DNA of 45,068 bases. Origin: Planctomycetaceae bacterium. Lineage in GTDB: Bacteria; Planctomycetota; Phycisphaerae; Phycisphaerales; SM1A02. Positions 16,157-23,110 of this stretch are shown piece after piece (within the stretch, counting starts at the first letter, position 1; each line of letters starts with the position of its first letter). Location of the stretch: assembly GCA_021297795.1 (NCBI GenBank), contig JAJTGL010000011.1, forward strand, positions 1-45,068, written 5' to 3'. Both the position numbers and the translations under genes were made by a program. The notes under the pieces were generated by a model. The model was not told where the DNA came from, made no database searches, and saw nothing but the letters and a program-made list of their open reading frames with translations.

Positions 16157-16987
16157 ATGACTTCCTCACGCATCCACTTCCTCACCACCGGCGCCTTCCG
16201 TCTCGATGGCGGCGGCATGTTCGGCCTCATCCCGAAGACCATGTGGTCGAGGTGGACCGAAGCCGACGCCGACAATCGCATCGCGCTCGCGACGCGATCG
16301 CTTCTTGTGGAATCACGCGACGGACTCGTGCTCGTCGAGGCAGGCTGCGGCGACAAGTGGACCGCGAAGGAGCGCGCGATGTACGCCCTCGCGCCGCGCA
16401 CCGCCGTGGACGCACTCGCTGAAATCGGTATCGACCCACGCGACATCGCGCACGTCGTCCTCACGCATCTCCACTTCGATCACGCCGCAGGCCTCACGCG
16501 CGAGGACGCGGGCGCGCTCGTCCCCGTGTTTCCGAACGCGCGCGTCCACGTGCAGCGGCAGGAGTGGATCGACGCGCTCGCGAACAAGAGCACGATGACG
16601 CGCACCTACCTGCGCACGCATCTCGATCCGGTCGCTGGGTCGGTCGAGCTCCACGACGGCATGGCGACCCCGCTCGATCGCGTCGCGCTCGTCCCGACGC
16701 CGGGCCACACGTGGGGCCACCAGAGCGTGCTCGTCCTCCCCGACGGGAGCGATGCGTCGACGCCACCCGTTCTCTTCGCGGGCGACGTCTGTCCCACCAT
16801 CCATCACGCGCACCCGGCGGCAAGTCTCGGCTACGACATGCTCGCCTACGAGGCGATGCTCTCGAAACGCATGATTCTCGGGCGTGCCCTGCACGAAGGC
16901 TGGCTCGTCGCCCTCGACCACGATCCCGAGCACGCGCTCGCGCGACCGACCGAGGTCGATGGACGCGTCGGGCTGGTGCCCCGCTGA
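16157..16987 (+). CDS. MBL-fold metallo-hydrolase (lactonase-like)
   Basis: A 276-residue soluble metallo-beta-lactamase-fold protein. The binuclear metal site is complete: 'THLHFDHAAG' (His104, His106, Asp108, His109), 'PTPGHTWGHQS' (third His), 'LFAGDVCPT' (bridging Asp) and 'ALDHDPEHA' (final His). The order and the 'DNRIALATRSLLVES...LVEAGCGDKW' opening resemble the quorum-quenching lactonase-like branch, whose substrates are lactones or organophosphates, but the true substrate is unknown. There is no signal peptide and no clear ribosome site, and a possible TACCTT box is 14 bases upstream. The following three tiny genes run in the same direction. Confidence 0.85.
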   Translation: MTSSRIHFLTTGAFRLDGGGMFGLIPKTMWSRWTEADADNRIALATRSLLVESRDGLVLVEAGCGDKWTAKERAMYALAPRTAVDALAEIGIDPRDIAHVVLTHLHFDHAAGLTREDAGALVPVFPNARVHVQRQEWIDALANKSTMTRTYLRTHLDPVAGSVELHDGMATPLDRVALVPTPGHTWGHQSVLVLPDGSDASTPPVLFAGDVCPTIHHAHPAASLGYDMLAYEAMLSKRMILGRALHEGWLVALDHDPEHALARPTEVDGRVGLVPR

Positions 16988-17032
16988 GCGCGCGGAAGGC
17001 GAACGCTTCTCGCACGGCGCGGTGCCTTCCCG

Positions 17033-17038
17033 TATCCT
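17033..17038 (+). promoter_or_regulatory. -10-like TATCCT six bases before the 17045 start (leaderless signature)
   Basis: TATCCT-GCGCAC-ATG. No Shine-Dalgarno site. It would start the run of small genes leading to deoC. Confidence 0.5.
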
Positions 17039-17044
17039 GCGCAC

Positions 17045-17257
17045 ATGCGTCTTCTCCGTAACGTCCCGCGACAGCTCTCCGTCACCGCCGCGCTCGTCCT
17101 CTGCAGCGCGGCCTTCGGTCAAACCCAGCCACCGCCGGAACCGGTCGGCCGCCCTGAGCCCGGTCCGGTCGTCGGCTACATCGTGATGTTCATCCTCTTC
17201 GGCATCATCGTGGCCATCTCGCTGATGCCGTCGAAGCGCGCGCACACCGATCTCTAG
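17045..17257 (+). CDS. Small protein with signal peptide and one membrane span
   Basis: A 70-residue protein: signal peptide (about 1-25, ending 'CSAAFGQ'), a short Pro-rich linker 'TQPPPEPVGRPEPGP', one hydrophobic helix 'VVGYIVMFILFGIIVAISLM' (about 42-61) and a basic tail 'PSKRAHTDL'. A cleaved signal followed by a membrane span with positive residues after it gives an N-out, C-in protein of only some 45 mature residues. No function is recognisable. It begins a chain of three very small exported or membrane-bound proteins ahead of deoC, spaced 26, 30 and 42 bases apart. Confidence 0.65.
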   Translation: MRLLRNVPRQLSVTAALVLCSAAFGQTQPPPEPVGRPEPGPVVGYIVMFILFGIIVAISLMPSKRAHTDL

Positions 17258-17283
17258 TCCGAAGCATCCTCCGATCGAACGAC

Positions 17284-17586
17284 ATGCAGAAGCGACTCCG
17301 ACCCCTCCCGATCCTCGTCGCCGCGAACATCGCGGCGCTGGGGTTCCTCGCGGCGGTCGAGCTCTCGGGTTCGGCGGTCGCGCAGGCCTTCCGCACGCGT
17401 GGAACCTACAGCGCCGCCTCCGGTCGCATCCCCGGCACCGAAACGCATGCGGTGTACGTGGTCGACGAGACCACGCAGGAAGTGATCGCGGTCCAGTGGG
17501 ATCCGCGTTCGAGACAGCTCGTGGGCCTCGGCTACCGAAACATGGCCGCCGATGCGGCCGACGGCGCACGCCCGCGCTCCAACTGA
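17284..17586 (+). CDS. Small exported protein, possible relative of the next one
   Basis: A 100-residue protein with a hydrophobic N-terminus (about 10-34, 'PILVAANIAALGFLAAVELSGSAVAQ') that may be a signal peptide or an anchor. The rest contains 'HAVYVVDETTQEVIAVQWD', a beta-hairpin-like pattern with hydrophobic strand, turn 'DETTQE' and second strand. The following protein has the same plan ('ESLFILDNRTETIYVYGIE'). No catalytic motif or named family is recognised. Similar short proteins with a 'YVxDxxTxxxxVY' strand pair are common in Phycisphaerae, of unknown role. The stop is followed at once by a duplicated 13-base sequence before the next gene. Confidence 0.6.
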   Translation: MQKRLRPLPILVAANIAALGFLAAVELSGSAVAQAFRTRGTYSAASGRIPGTETHAVYVVDETTQEVIAVQWDPRSRQLVGLGYRNMAADAADGARPRSN

Positions 17587-17615
17587 ATCGCACCGACCGC
17601 ACGAATCGCACCGAC
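17585..17615. repeat. Duplicated 13-base sequence between two small genes
   Basis: GAATCGCACCGAC occurs at 17585-17597 and 17603-17615. The first copy includes the last two bases of the upstream TGA stop codon and the second ends one base before the next ATG. Confidence 0.85.
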
Positions 17616-17616
17616 G

Positions 17617-17934
17617 ATGAAGACCACGCACGCCATCCTCGCCACGAGCGCCTTCGCGATCACCGCGCTCGCCATCGTCGAGGCCGGTCGGCTTGGCCCG
17701 AGCGCCTCGGCAACCCCCATCGGCGCGCTCTCGACGGGTGCGAACGGCGTGACGATGCTCACCGCCTCGACCGGCCAGGGCCCCGACGAGGCACCGTACG
17801 AGTCGCTCTTCATCCTCGACAACCGCACCGAGACGATCTACGTCTACGGGATCGAGAGCCCGACCGACCGTCGGCTCGTGCTCCGCTCGTCGGCAAGCCT
17901 CCCGGCGCTGTTCCGCGCCGCGCGCGGTGGCTGA
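17617..17934 (+). CDS. Small exported protein, possible relative of the previous one
   Basis: A 105-residue protein with a hydrophobic N-terminus (about 6-24, 'AILATSAFAITALAIVEAG') acting as signal peptide or anchor. Its mature part holds a strand-turn-strand pattern 'SLFILDNRTETIYVYGIE' like the gene before it, and ends 'ASLPALFRAARGG'. No function is recognised. It is 30 bases after the previous gene and 42 before deoC, in the same direction, so probably on the same transcript. Confidence 0.6.
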   Translation: MKTTHAILATSAFAITALAIVEAGRLGPSASATPIGALSTGANGVTMLTASTGQGPDEAPYESLFILDNRTETIYVYGIESPTDRRLVLRSSASLPALFRAARGG

Positions 17935-17976
17935 CGCCGACGAGATTCACGCGCAGAAACCCGCGCAGACCCACCG

Positions 17977-18939
17977 ATGGACGGCTTCCGCCCGATTCCC
18001 CTCCCCGCGCGCCGTCCGGTCGACACGATCATGGCGATGCGGCGCGCCGACAGCTTCGGCAAGCGCTCGATCAAGACGACGAGCAAGGAGTACGCGCTCC
18101 GGCTTGCGATCTCGATGACCGACCTCACCACGCTCGAAGGAAAGGACTCGCCCGAGAAGGTGCGCGCGCTCTGCCGGAAGGCGATCGCGCCCGCGCCGCT
18201 CCTCGACCGGGCGCTCGTCGCCGCAGGCGGCGCGCCGATCCCGAGCGTGGCGGCGGTGTGCGTCTACCCGAACCTCGTCGCGGTGGCGCGCGAGGCGCTC
18301 GCAGGCAGCGGTGTGCACATCGCGTCGGTCGCGACGGGCTTTCCGAGCGGCCAGTTCCCGCTCGAGGTCCGGCTCGACGACGTCCGCCGCGCGGTCGGCG
18401 AGGGCGCCGACGAGATCGACATGGTCATCAGCCGCGGTGCCTTCCTCGCGGGCGAGTACGCGCTGGTCGCCGACGAGATCGCGCGCGTGCGCGAGGCGTG
18501 CGGAGCGGCCCACCTCAAGATCATCCTCGAGACAGGCGAGCTCGAGACCCTCGACGCCGTGCGCCACGCGAGCGACCTCGCGATCCAGGCCGCGCTCTCG
18601 ACCGGCCCCGCGAAGGACGGCGAGGTCTTCATCAAGACATCGACCGGCAAGGTCACCCCGGCGGCCACGATGCCGGTCGTCCTCGTCATGCTCGAGGCGA
18701 TCCGCGACGCCCATCGCGAGACCGGCGTCCGCATCGGAATGAAGCCCGCCGGCGGCATCCGGGCCGCGAAGTCGGCGATCGCGCAGCTGGTGATGGTGCA
18801 CGAGACCCTCGGCCCCGATTGGCTCGCACCCCACCTCTTCCGCTTCGGCGCGTCGACCCTGCTCAACGACCTGCTCCGGCAGCTCGCCCGGCTGCGGCGC
18901 GGCGGATACGCCGCCCGTGACGACTTCGCGGAGGCGTGA
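17977..18939 (+). CDS. deoC: Deoxyribose-phosphate aldolase
   Basis: A 320-residue class I aldolase that reversibly splits 2-deoxyribose-5-phosphate into glyceraldehyde-3-phosphate and acetaldehyde, the last step of deoxynucleoside breakdown. Family features are complete: 'GADEIDMVI' (Asp148), the Schiff-base lysine Lys220 in 'FIKTSTGK' and 'MKPAGGIR' (Lys256). It has the extra N-terminal 50 residues of the longer DeoC type (about 320 residues, as in animals and actinobacteria; the E. coli form is 259), and a basic C-terminal tail. The cytosolic acetaldehyde product could feed the aldehyde dehydrogenase pair at 24160-26498. The start is the first ATG in frame; no strong ribosome site is seen. 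Confidence 0.95.
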   Translation: MDGFRPIPLPARRPVDTIMAMRRADSFGKRSIKTTSKEYALRLAISMTDLTTLEGKDSPEKVRALCRKAIAPAPLLDRALVAAGGAPIPSVAAVCVYPNLVAVAREALAGSGVHIASVATGFPSGQFPLEVRLDDVRRAVGEGADEIDMVISRGAFLAGEYALVADEIARVREACGAAHLKIILETGELETLDAVRHASDLAIQAALSTGPAKDGEVFIKTSTGKVTPAATMPVVLVMLEAIRDAHRETGVRIGMKPAGGIRAAKSAIAQLVMVHETLGPDWLAPHLFRFGASTLLNDLLRQLARLRRGGYAARDDFAEA

Positions 18940-18998
18940 GCCGCGGGGTAAGCCGCCCGCATGGCTCGATTCGTCATGATCCGATAGCATTCTTTCTT

Positions 18999-19016
18999 GA
19001 AGTCGACGGCGACTTC
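18999..19016. promoter_or_regulatory. 7-bp inverted repeat downstream of deoC
   Basis: GAAGTCG (18999-19005), ACGG, CGACTTC (19010-19016), preceded by a pyrimidine-rich low-GC run (18990-18998). It sits in the 238-base gap between deoC and the pseudokinase gene and could be an operator or a 3'-end hairpin; a T-run does not follow it. Confidence 0.35.
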
Positions 19017-19177
19017 GCCGCGATCGCGCGCGGCCACGCGACCGGACCTCGGTTGGATCGCGCGGATTTCCCGAAGAAGCGTGCGGTCCCGACGCGGTGC
19101 GCCGTATGACGACCTCGAGAGAGCAAGGCTTCTTCGCGAGGCTTCCCTGCGAGGCTTCCTTGTCAAGCCCGATCGCC

Positions 19178-20932
19178 ATGCGAAGACAGAAAGACGCTCC
19201 TTCCAATCTGCCGCCGGGCTTCCGCGTGCTCGCCGAGCTCGGTCGAGGCACTTACGGAACGATCCTCCATGTCGAGGAGGAGACCGGACAGGCCTACGTG
19301 CTGAAGCACGTGCGGATCGACGCATCGCTCGACCGCCGCACGGCGGGCCTGGTCGAGGGTCGCGTGCGCGCGGAATTTGCGGTCGGAAAGCTCGCCGCAC
19401 ATCGCGTCCTGCGTCGCTATCACGAACATCGCACCGCGACATCGGACGACGACTCGATCGATCACTTCTTGCTCATGGAGGCAATCGACGCGCCTCCGCC
19501 CACGCGCACGCCCTTTCCTCCGATCGAGACCGTACAGATCCTCCGGCACGTCGCGAACGCGGTGGTCTCGCTCCACGCGCACGGATTCGTCCACGCCGGC
19601 CTGACGCCGCGCGCCCTCTACCTCACCACGCTCGGACGGCCGCGGCTCGGCGGACTCGCCGACGTGGCGCGGATCGGCGAGGTCAAGCCGCTCCGCGTCG
19701 GCGTCACCGGCTACATCGCGCCCGAGATCGCGCTGGGAACGGCGGCGTCCACGCGCACGGCGTCGTTTCTCTTCGCGACGCTCGCGTACGTGATGCTTGT
19801 CAATCGCTTTCCCCGCGCGGTGCGACTCGTCGGCGCGGCGTCGAGCCAGATCACCGAGGGAATGATCGGTCCCGACGTGCCCCTCCACGAACTGGTGCCC
19901 GAGGCACCGGTCGCACTCGGCGAGTTCGTGCGACGCGCGTTGGTCGCCGACCCGACGGCACGACCGGAGCTGAACCAGCTGCTCGACGAGCTCAAGTGGC
20001 ATGACGCGGACCAGCGCGCACGCACCCACGCGCCTGATGCCCCGCGCGCGGAGCAGCCACTTGCCGTCGTCCAGCGGTGCTCGCGAAACCCGCGCCTGCC
20101 AGAGCTGCGCTCGGACTACGAGTCGCACCGAGTGACACTCGCCGGACACGCCTTCGGCTACCGCGTCGGGCGCTGGCTCGGTGACGGCGCGTGGAGCCGC
20201 ATCTATCTCGTCGAGCGACCCTCGACCGGCGAGGCCTTCGCGATGAAGCACGTCATCGCATCGCCGACCCACGGGCGCCGCCCCCACGACCGGCTGCTCC
20301 ACGAGTGGACGCTGTGCGGCAAGCTGTCGCACCCGAGCCTCCGCCGGCTCCATGCGCTCGAGCATGTCGGCGAGGACGCGAAGTCCTCGGCGATCCTCGG
20401 GCTCGTCATGGAACTGCTCGATGCCACACCGCTTGAGGAGAAGGCGATGCCGCGCGACCTCCTCCGGTCGACGCTCCGTGCGGTCGCCGAGGCGCTCGCG
20501 TACATGCACGGACAGGGACTGGTGCACACCAACCTCAAACCACGGGCGATCTTCCTGAGCGCACTCGGGCGGACGAAGCTCGCCAGCACGGGTCAATCCG
20601 TCCCGATCGGAACCCCGCTCGAGCGTTCGCGGATCGTGCCGGGCTTCGCAGCCCGGGAGGTGGTCTCAGGCCGGCCGGTGACCGGGGCGAGCGATGTCTT
20701 CGCGTTCGCCGCCACCGCGTTCAACCTCACGACGGGGCTCATCGCCCCGGAAGCCGCGGTGGTCGAGACGAAGGGCGAGCCAGTCCCGGCCCGATACATC
20801 GGCCCGGAGGAGCCGCTCGACCACTTCGAGCCGATGCTCGGGGCGGAGTTCGGTCGCCTGGCGAAGCGGGCACTTTGCTCGAAACCCGGGGAACGACCCT
20901 CGATGGACGAACTCGCTCAGGCCCTCCGGTGA
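19178..20932 (+). CDS. Tandem pseudokinase: two degenerate Ser/Thr-kinase-like domains
   Basis: A 584-residue protein of two kinase-fold domains. Domain 1 (about 15-275) keeps a Gly-loop 'LGRGTYGT' and Lys43 ('VLKHV'), but the HRDxKxxN loop reads 'HAGLTPRA' (139-146) and DFG is 'GLA'. Domain 2 (about 328-584) has 'LGDGAWSRIYLVE', Lys357, 'HTNLKPRA' (450-457) in place of HRDLKPxN, and 'STGQS' in place of DFG. Both lack the catalytic Asp, the Mg-binding Asp and the loop Asn, so phosphotransfer is unlikely while nucleotide binding remains possible. APE-like and 'DPTARPEL'/'PGERPSMDEL' motifs survive. Domain 2 closely resembles the kinase encoded next (GDGAWSR, KHVIA, GQSV.IGT). No signal peptide or membrane span. 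Start chosen by analogy with that kinase's short N-terminus; in-frame GTG 19097 and ATG 19106 are alternatives, none with a ribosome site. Confidence 0.85.
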   Translation: MRRQKDAPSNLPPGFRVLAELGRGTYGTILHVEEETGQAYVLKHVRIDASLDRRTAGLVEGRVRAEFAVGKLAAHRVLRRYHEHRTATSDDDSIDHFLLMEAIDAPPPTRTPFPPIETVQILRHVANAVVSLHAHGFVHAGLTPRALYLTTLGRPRLGGLADVARIGEVKPLRVGVTGYIAPEIALGTAASTRTASFLFATLAYVMLVNRFPRAVRLVGAASSQITEGMIGPDVPLHELVPEAPVALGEFVRRALVADPTARPELNQLLDELKWHDADQRARTHAPDAPRAEQPLAVVQRCSRNPRLPELRSDYESHRVTLAGHAFGYRVGRWLGDGAWSRIYLVERPSTGEAFAMKHVIASPTHGRRPHDRLLHEWTLCGKLSHPSLRRLHALEHVGEDAKSSAILGLVMELLDATPLEEKAMPRDLLRSTLRAVAEALAYMHGQGLVHTNLKPRAIFLSALGRTKLASTGQSVPIGTPLERSRIVPGFAAREVVSGRPVTGASDVFAFAATAFNLTTGLIAPEAAVVETKGEPVPARYIGPEEPLDHFEPMLGAEFGRLAKRALCSKPGERPSMDELAQALR

Positions 20933-21389
20933 GTCCGCGAGGGAACCCGCGAACGAACCCTCACTGCAGGCGTCGCCCCAGACACGCAACCAATCCATGA
21001 CACGAGTCGCGAGCGCAGAATCGGGTTGCAACATGCCGGTTTCGCGCGCGTTGACGATCGATCCCGGACGAAGCGGCGTGAGTTGCCTCGGAGGCCCGGG
21101 GCAATTTCGTTCCGATTTGCCTCTTTGGCCGACACTCGTCCCAAGAAGGCGTCCGAATCGTTATCTTTCCAAACTCATTTCCCGCGGGTCCTCGTCGCCC
21201 GCTCGGCCCTCCCGGGCCATGCCAACTGGTGTTGAGTTCAATGTCGGCCCGACGTTCCTTTGACCTCATGCAAGCATCGCCGCGCGTCATCCTCTCGATG
21301 ACCCGCGCGGCGCTTCGACCCGCGACGGAACGTCGGGGGCCGAGGTTCACGCGTGCCCTGACGGAGCGTCTCCGCGAGAGGAGCCGCGC
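20933..21389. other. 457-base gap upstream of the kinase gene; no gene seen
   Basis: No credible frame. 21100-21190 has noticeably more A/T than its surroundings, as expected for a promoter region, but I could not fix -10 and -35 boxes. A long hairpin lies at 21278-21312 and the ribosome site GAGAGGAG at 21374-21381. Confidence 0.4.
21278..21312. promoter_or_regulatory. 14-bp hairpin in the leader region of the kinase gene
   Basis: CGCCGCGCG (21278-21286) pairs with CGCGCGGCG (21304-21312), and TCATC (21287-21291) with GATGA (21297-21301), with a five-base loop and a CC bulge. It is 77 bases before the start at 21390. No T-run follows, so it is more likely a leader structure or operator than an intrinsic terminator. 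Confidence 0.4.
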
Positions 21390-22277
21390 ATGAGCGAAGT
21401 CCCTCCGGCACAACGCAAGGTCGCGAAGGAACTCTTCGGCTACCGCGTGCGCAAGGTCATCGGTGATGGCGCTTGGAGCCGCGTGTACGAGGTCGAGAAC
21501 ACCAAGACCCACACCGCCTACGCGCTCAAGCACGTCATCGCCGATGGCGAGAAGCAGGAGCGGTACCTCGACCAGTTGCGCGCGGAATGGCGCGTCGGCA
21601 AGGCGCTGAACCACCCGGCGATCCGCAAGCTCGTCGCGCTCGAGGGCGAGGGGCTGCTGAACAAGCTCTTCCGCACGAAGTCGACCGAGCTCGGACTGGT
21701 GATGGAGCTCATCGACGCGCCGCCGCTCAGCGAGCACGTCAACCGCGGCACGCGCCCGTCGATGCCCGAGTGCCTCCGCATCTTCCTCGAGGCGGCGAGC
21801 GGGCTTCTTCACATGCATTCGAAGGGCTTCGTCCACGCGGACATGAAGCCGCTCAACATCCTCTACGACCCGGACCGGCGGATGACGAAGCTCATCGATC
21901 TCGGCCAGTCGGTCGACATCGGAACGCAGAAGATCCGGCTGCAGGGTTCGGCCGGGTACATCGCGCCCGAGCAGGCGACCGAGGTGAAGGACAAGCTGTA
22001 CGCACCCGTCACCGAGAAGACCGACGTCTTCAACTTCGGCGCCACGATGTACTCGATCCTGGCACGCGGGAAGCTCGCGCCGCAGAGCCAGCACACGAGT
22101 GACAAGCGGGTCCGCATCGAGCCCGAGCATCTCGGGCCGCGCGAGCTCATGTCGCTCGGCGACCCCGAGATCAAGCGCGACCTCTCCGACCTCGTGTCGA
22201 AGTGCCTCGTCTTCGAGGGCGCCGGGCGCGTACCGATGGAAAAGGTCGTGCGCACGCTGCAGTCGCTGCAGCCCTGA
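21390..22277 (+). CDS. Serine/threonine protein kinase (Hanks type, soluble)
   Basis: A 295-residue single-domain kinase without sensor or membrane span. Motifs are near complete: Gly-loop 'IGDGAWSRVYEVE' (24-36), Lys47 ('YALKHV'), catalytic loop 'HADMKPLN' (149-156, Asp151, Lys153, Asn156; the Arg of HRD is Ala, which marks kinases not controlled through an activation-loop phosphate), metal Asp170 in 'DLG' for DFG, 'APE' at 192-194 and 'KTDVFNFGATMYSIL'. It should phosphorylate Ser/Thr on cytoplasmic partners. GAGAGGAG is a good ribosome site nine bases upstream. The upstream gene encodes two pseudokinase domains related to it, a likely regulator or scaffold. It converges with the ROK gene, and both stop codons lie in one hairpin. 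Confidence 0.9.
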   Translation: MSEVPPAQRKVAKELFGYRVRKVIGDGAWSRVYEVENTKTHTAYALKHVIADGEKQERYLDQLRAEWRVGKALNHPAIRKLVALEGEGLLNKLFRTKSTELGLVMELIDAPPLSEHVNRGTRPSMPECLRIFLEAASGLLHMHSKGFVHADMKPLNILYDPDRRMTKLIDLGQSVDIGTQKIRLQGSAGYIAPEQATEVKDKLYAPVTEKTDVFNFGATMYSILARGKLAPQSQHTSDKRVRIEPEHLGPRELMSLGDPEIKRDLSDLVSKCLVFEGAGRVPMEKVVRTLQSLQP

Positions 22278-22291
22278 CGCCGCGCCGTCAG
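22274..22291. terminator. Hairpin formed by the two convergent stop codons
   Basis: CTGACG (22274-22279), six-base loop, CGTCAG (22286-22291). The plus-strand TGA is 22275-22277 and the minus-strand TGA complement is 22288-22290, so the two stops pair with each other. It could serve both genes but has no T-run. Confidence 0.4.
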
Positions 22292-23004
22292 AGTTCCGTC
22301 GCGGAACCCGCCCACTCGTCGGTCCACACGGCGTATCCGCCGAGGAACGCGTTGGAGTTCGCGCCCAGAATCGCTCCCGCGGGCACCTCCTTGAGTGCCT
22401 TCGAGTTGCCGCCGCCAAGGACAACCACGTCGGGAAGAAGCGCCGCGCGCAGGAGCTTCACGCACTCGGCGACATGGCCGCGCCACTTGCGCGTCCCGCA
22501 GCGTTCGCGGCCACGCACGCCGACGAAGTCCTCGAACGAGCGACCCTTCTTGTACGGGAGGTGCGCGAGCTCCATCGGGAGCACCTGGCGCCCGACCACC
22601 ATCGCGCTGCCGAGACCCGTGCCGAGCCCGAGGAAGAGCATCTTCTCGTTGCCGAGGCCGGCGGCAACATGGCTTCCGATCGCCTGCATCGCGGCGTCGT
22701 TGAGGATCTTCACGGGCACTCCGAACGCCGCGCGATAGTCGAAGTCCTTCCAGCCCGGCCCGAGGTTGACCGGATCCATCAGTGGTCGTCCGGCGCGGAT
22801 CGGCGTCGGCAGCCCGATCGTGATCGCATCGACCTTCTCGCCGGCCAGGAGCTCAGGCAGGTCCTTCGCCAGCTGCTCCGGCGTGTAGCCGGGGCCCGAG
22901 GGCGAGGCGCGCTTGTCGGCCCAGTGCGCGCAGCGTGCCTTGGCGTTGGTGCCGCCGATGTCGAGGGTGCAGATGATGCGGGGTGTGCGGGTGCCTGCGG
23001 ACAT
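22288..23004 (-). CDS. ROK-family sugar kinase (glucokinase / polyphosphate glucokinase type)
   Basis: A 238-residue cytoplasmic protein of the ASKHA fold. 'LDIGGTNAKA' (14-23) is the phosphate-1 loop, 'GLPTPIRAGRPLMDPVNLGPGW' follows as in polyphosphate-glucokinase-like ROK proteins, the catalytic Asp is 103 in 'ILNDAAMQAIG', and 'LGLGTGLGSA' is the phosphate-2 loop. The usual ROK zinc finger (CxCGxxGCxE) is absent, fitting this short branch. It probably phosphorylates glucose or a related hexose with ATP or polyphosphate; the donor cannot be read from the sequence. A strong terminator of the upstream SOUL gene ends 15 bases before this start, so it must have its own promoter close to or inside that terminator. 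Confidence 0.85.
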   Translation of the reverse strand: MSAGTRTPRIICTLDIGGTNAKARCAHWADKRASPSGPGYTPEQLAKDLPELLAGEKVDAITIGLPTPIRAGRPLMDPVNLGPGWKDFDYRAAFGVPVKILNDAAMQAIGSHVAAGLGNEKMLFLGLGTGLGSAMVVGRQVLPMELAHLPYKKGRSFEDFVGVRGRERCGTRKWRGHVAECVKLLRAALLPDVVVLGGGNSKALKEVPAGAILGANSNAFLGGYAVWTDEWAGSATEL

Positions 23005-23019
23005 GCGTGGAATGTCGGC

Positions 23020-23051
23020 AAAAAACGCCGCGCGGGTTCAGCCGCGCGGCG
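23020..23051 (-). terminator. Rho-independent terminator of the SOUL lipoprotein gene
   Basis: Read on the minus strand: CGCCGCGCGG, loop CTGAAC, CCGCGCGGCG, then TTTTTT. The 10-bp perfect G/C stem and T6 tail make this the clearest intrinsic terminator in the window. It is 59 bases after the gene's stop codon. Confidence 0.9.
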
Positions 23052-23110
23052 CAAGTGGATGGATTTCGGATGTGGCGGGCGGGCCGGCAGGCGCGCTGGG
23101 CGCTGGGCGT

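Noticed and set aside
22288-23004. Firm assignment as polyphosphate glucokinase (ppgK)
   Set aside because: The fold and short length fit, but the phosphate donor cannot be read from these motifs.
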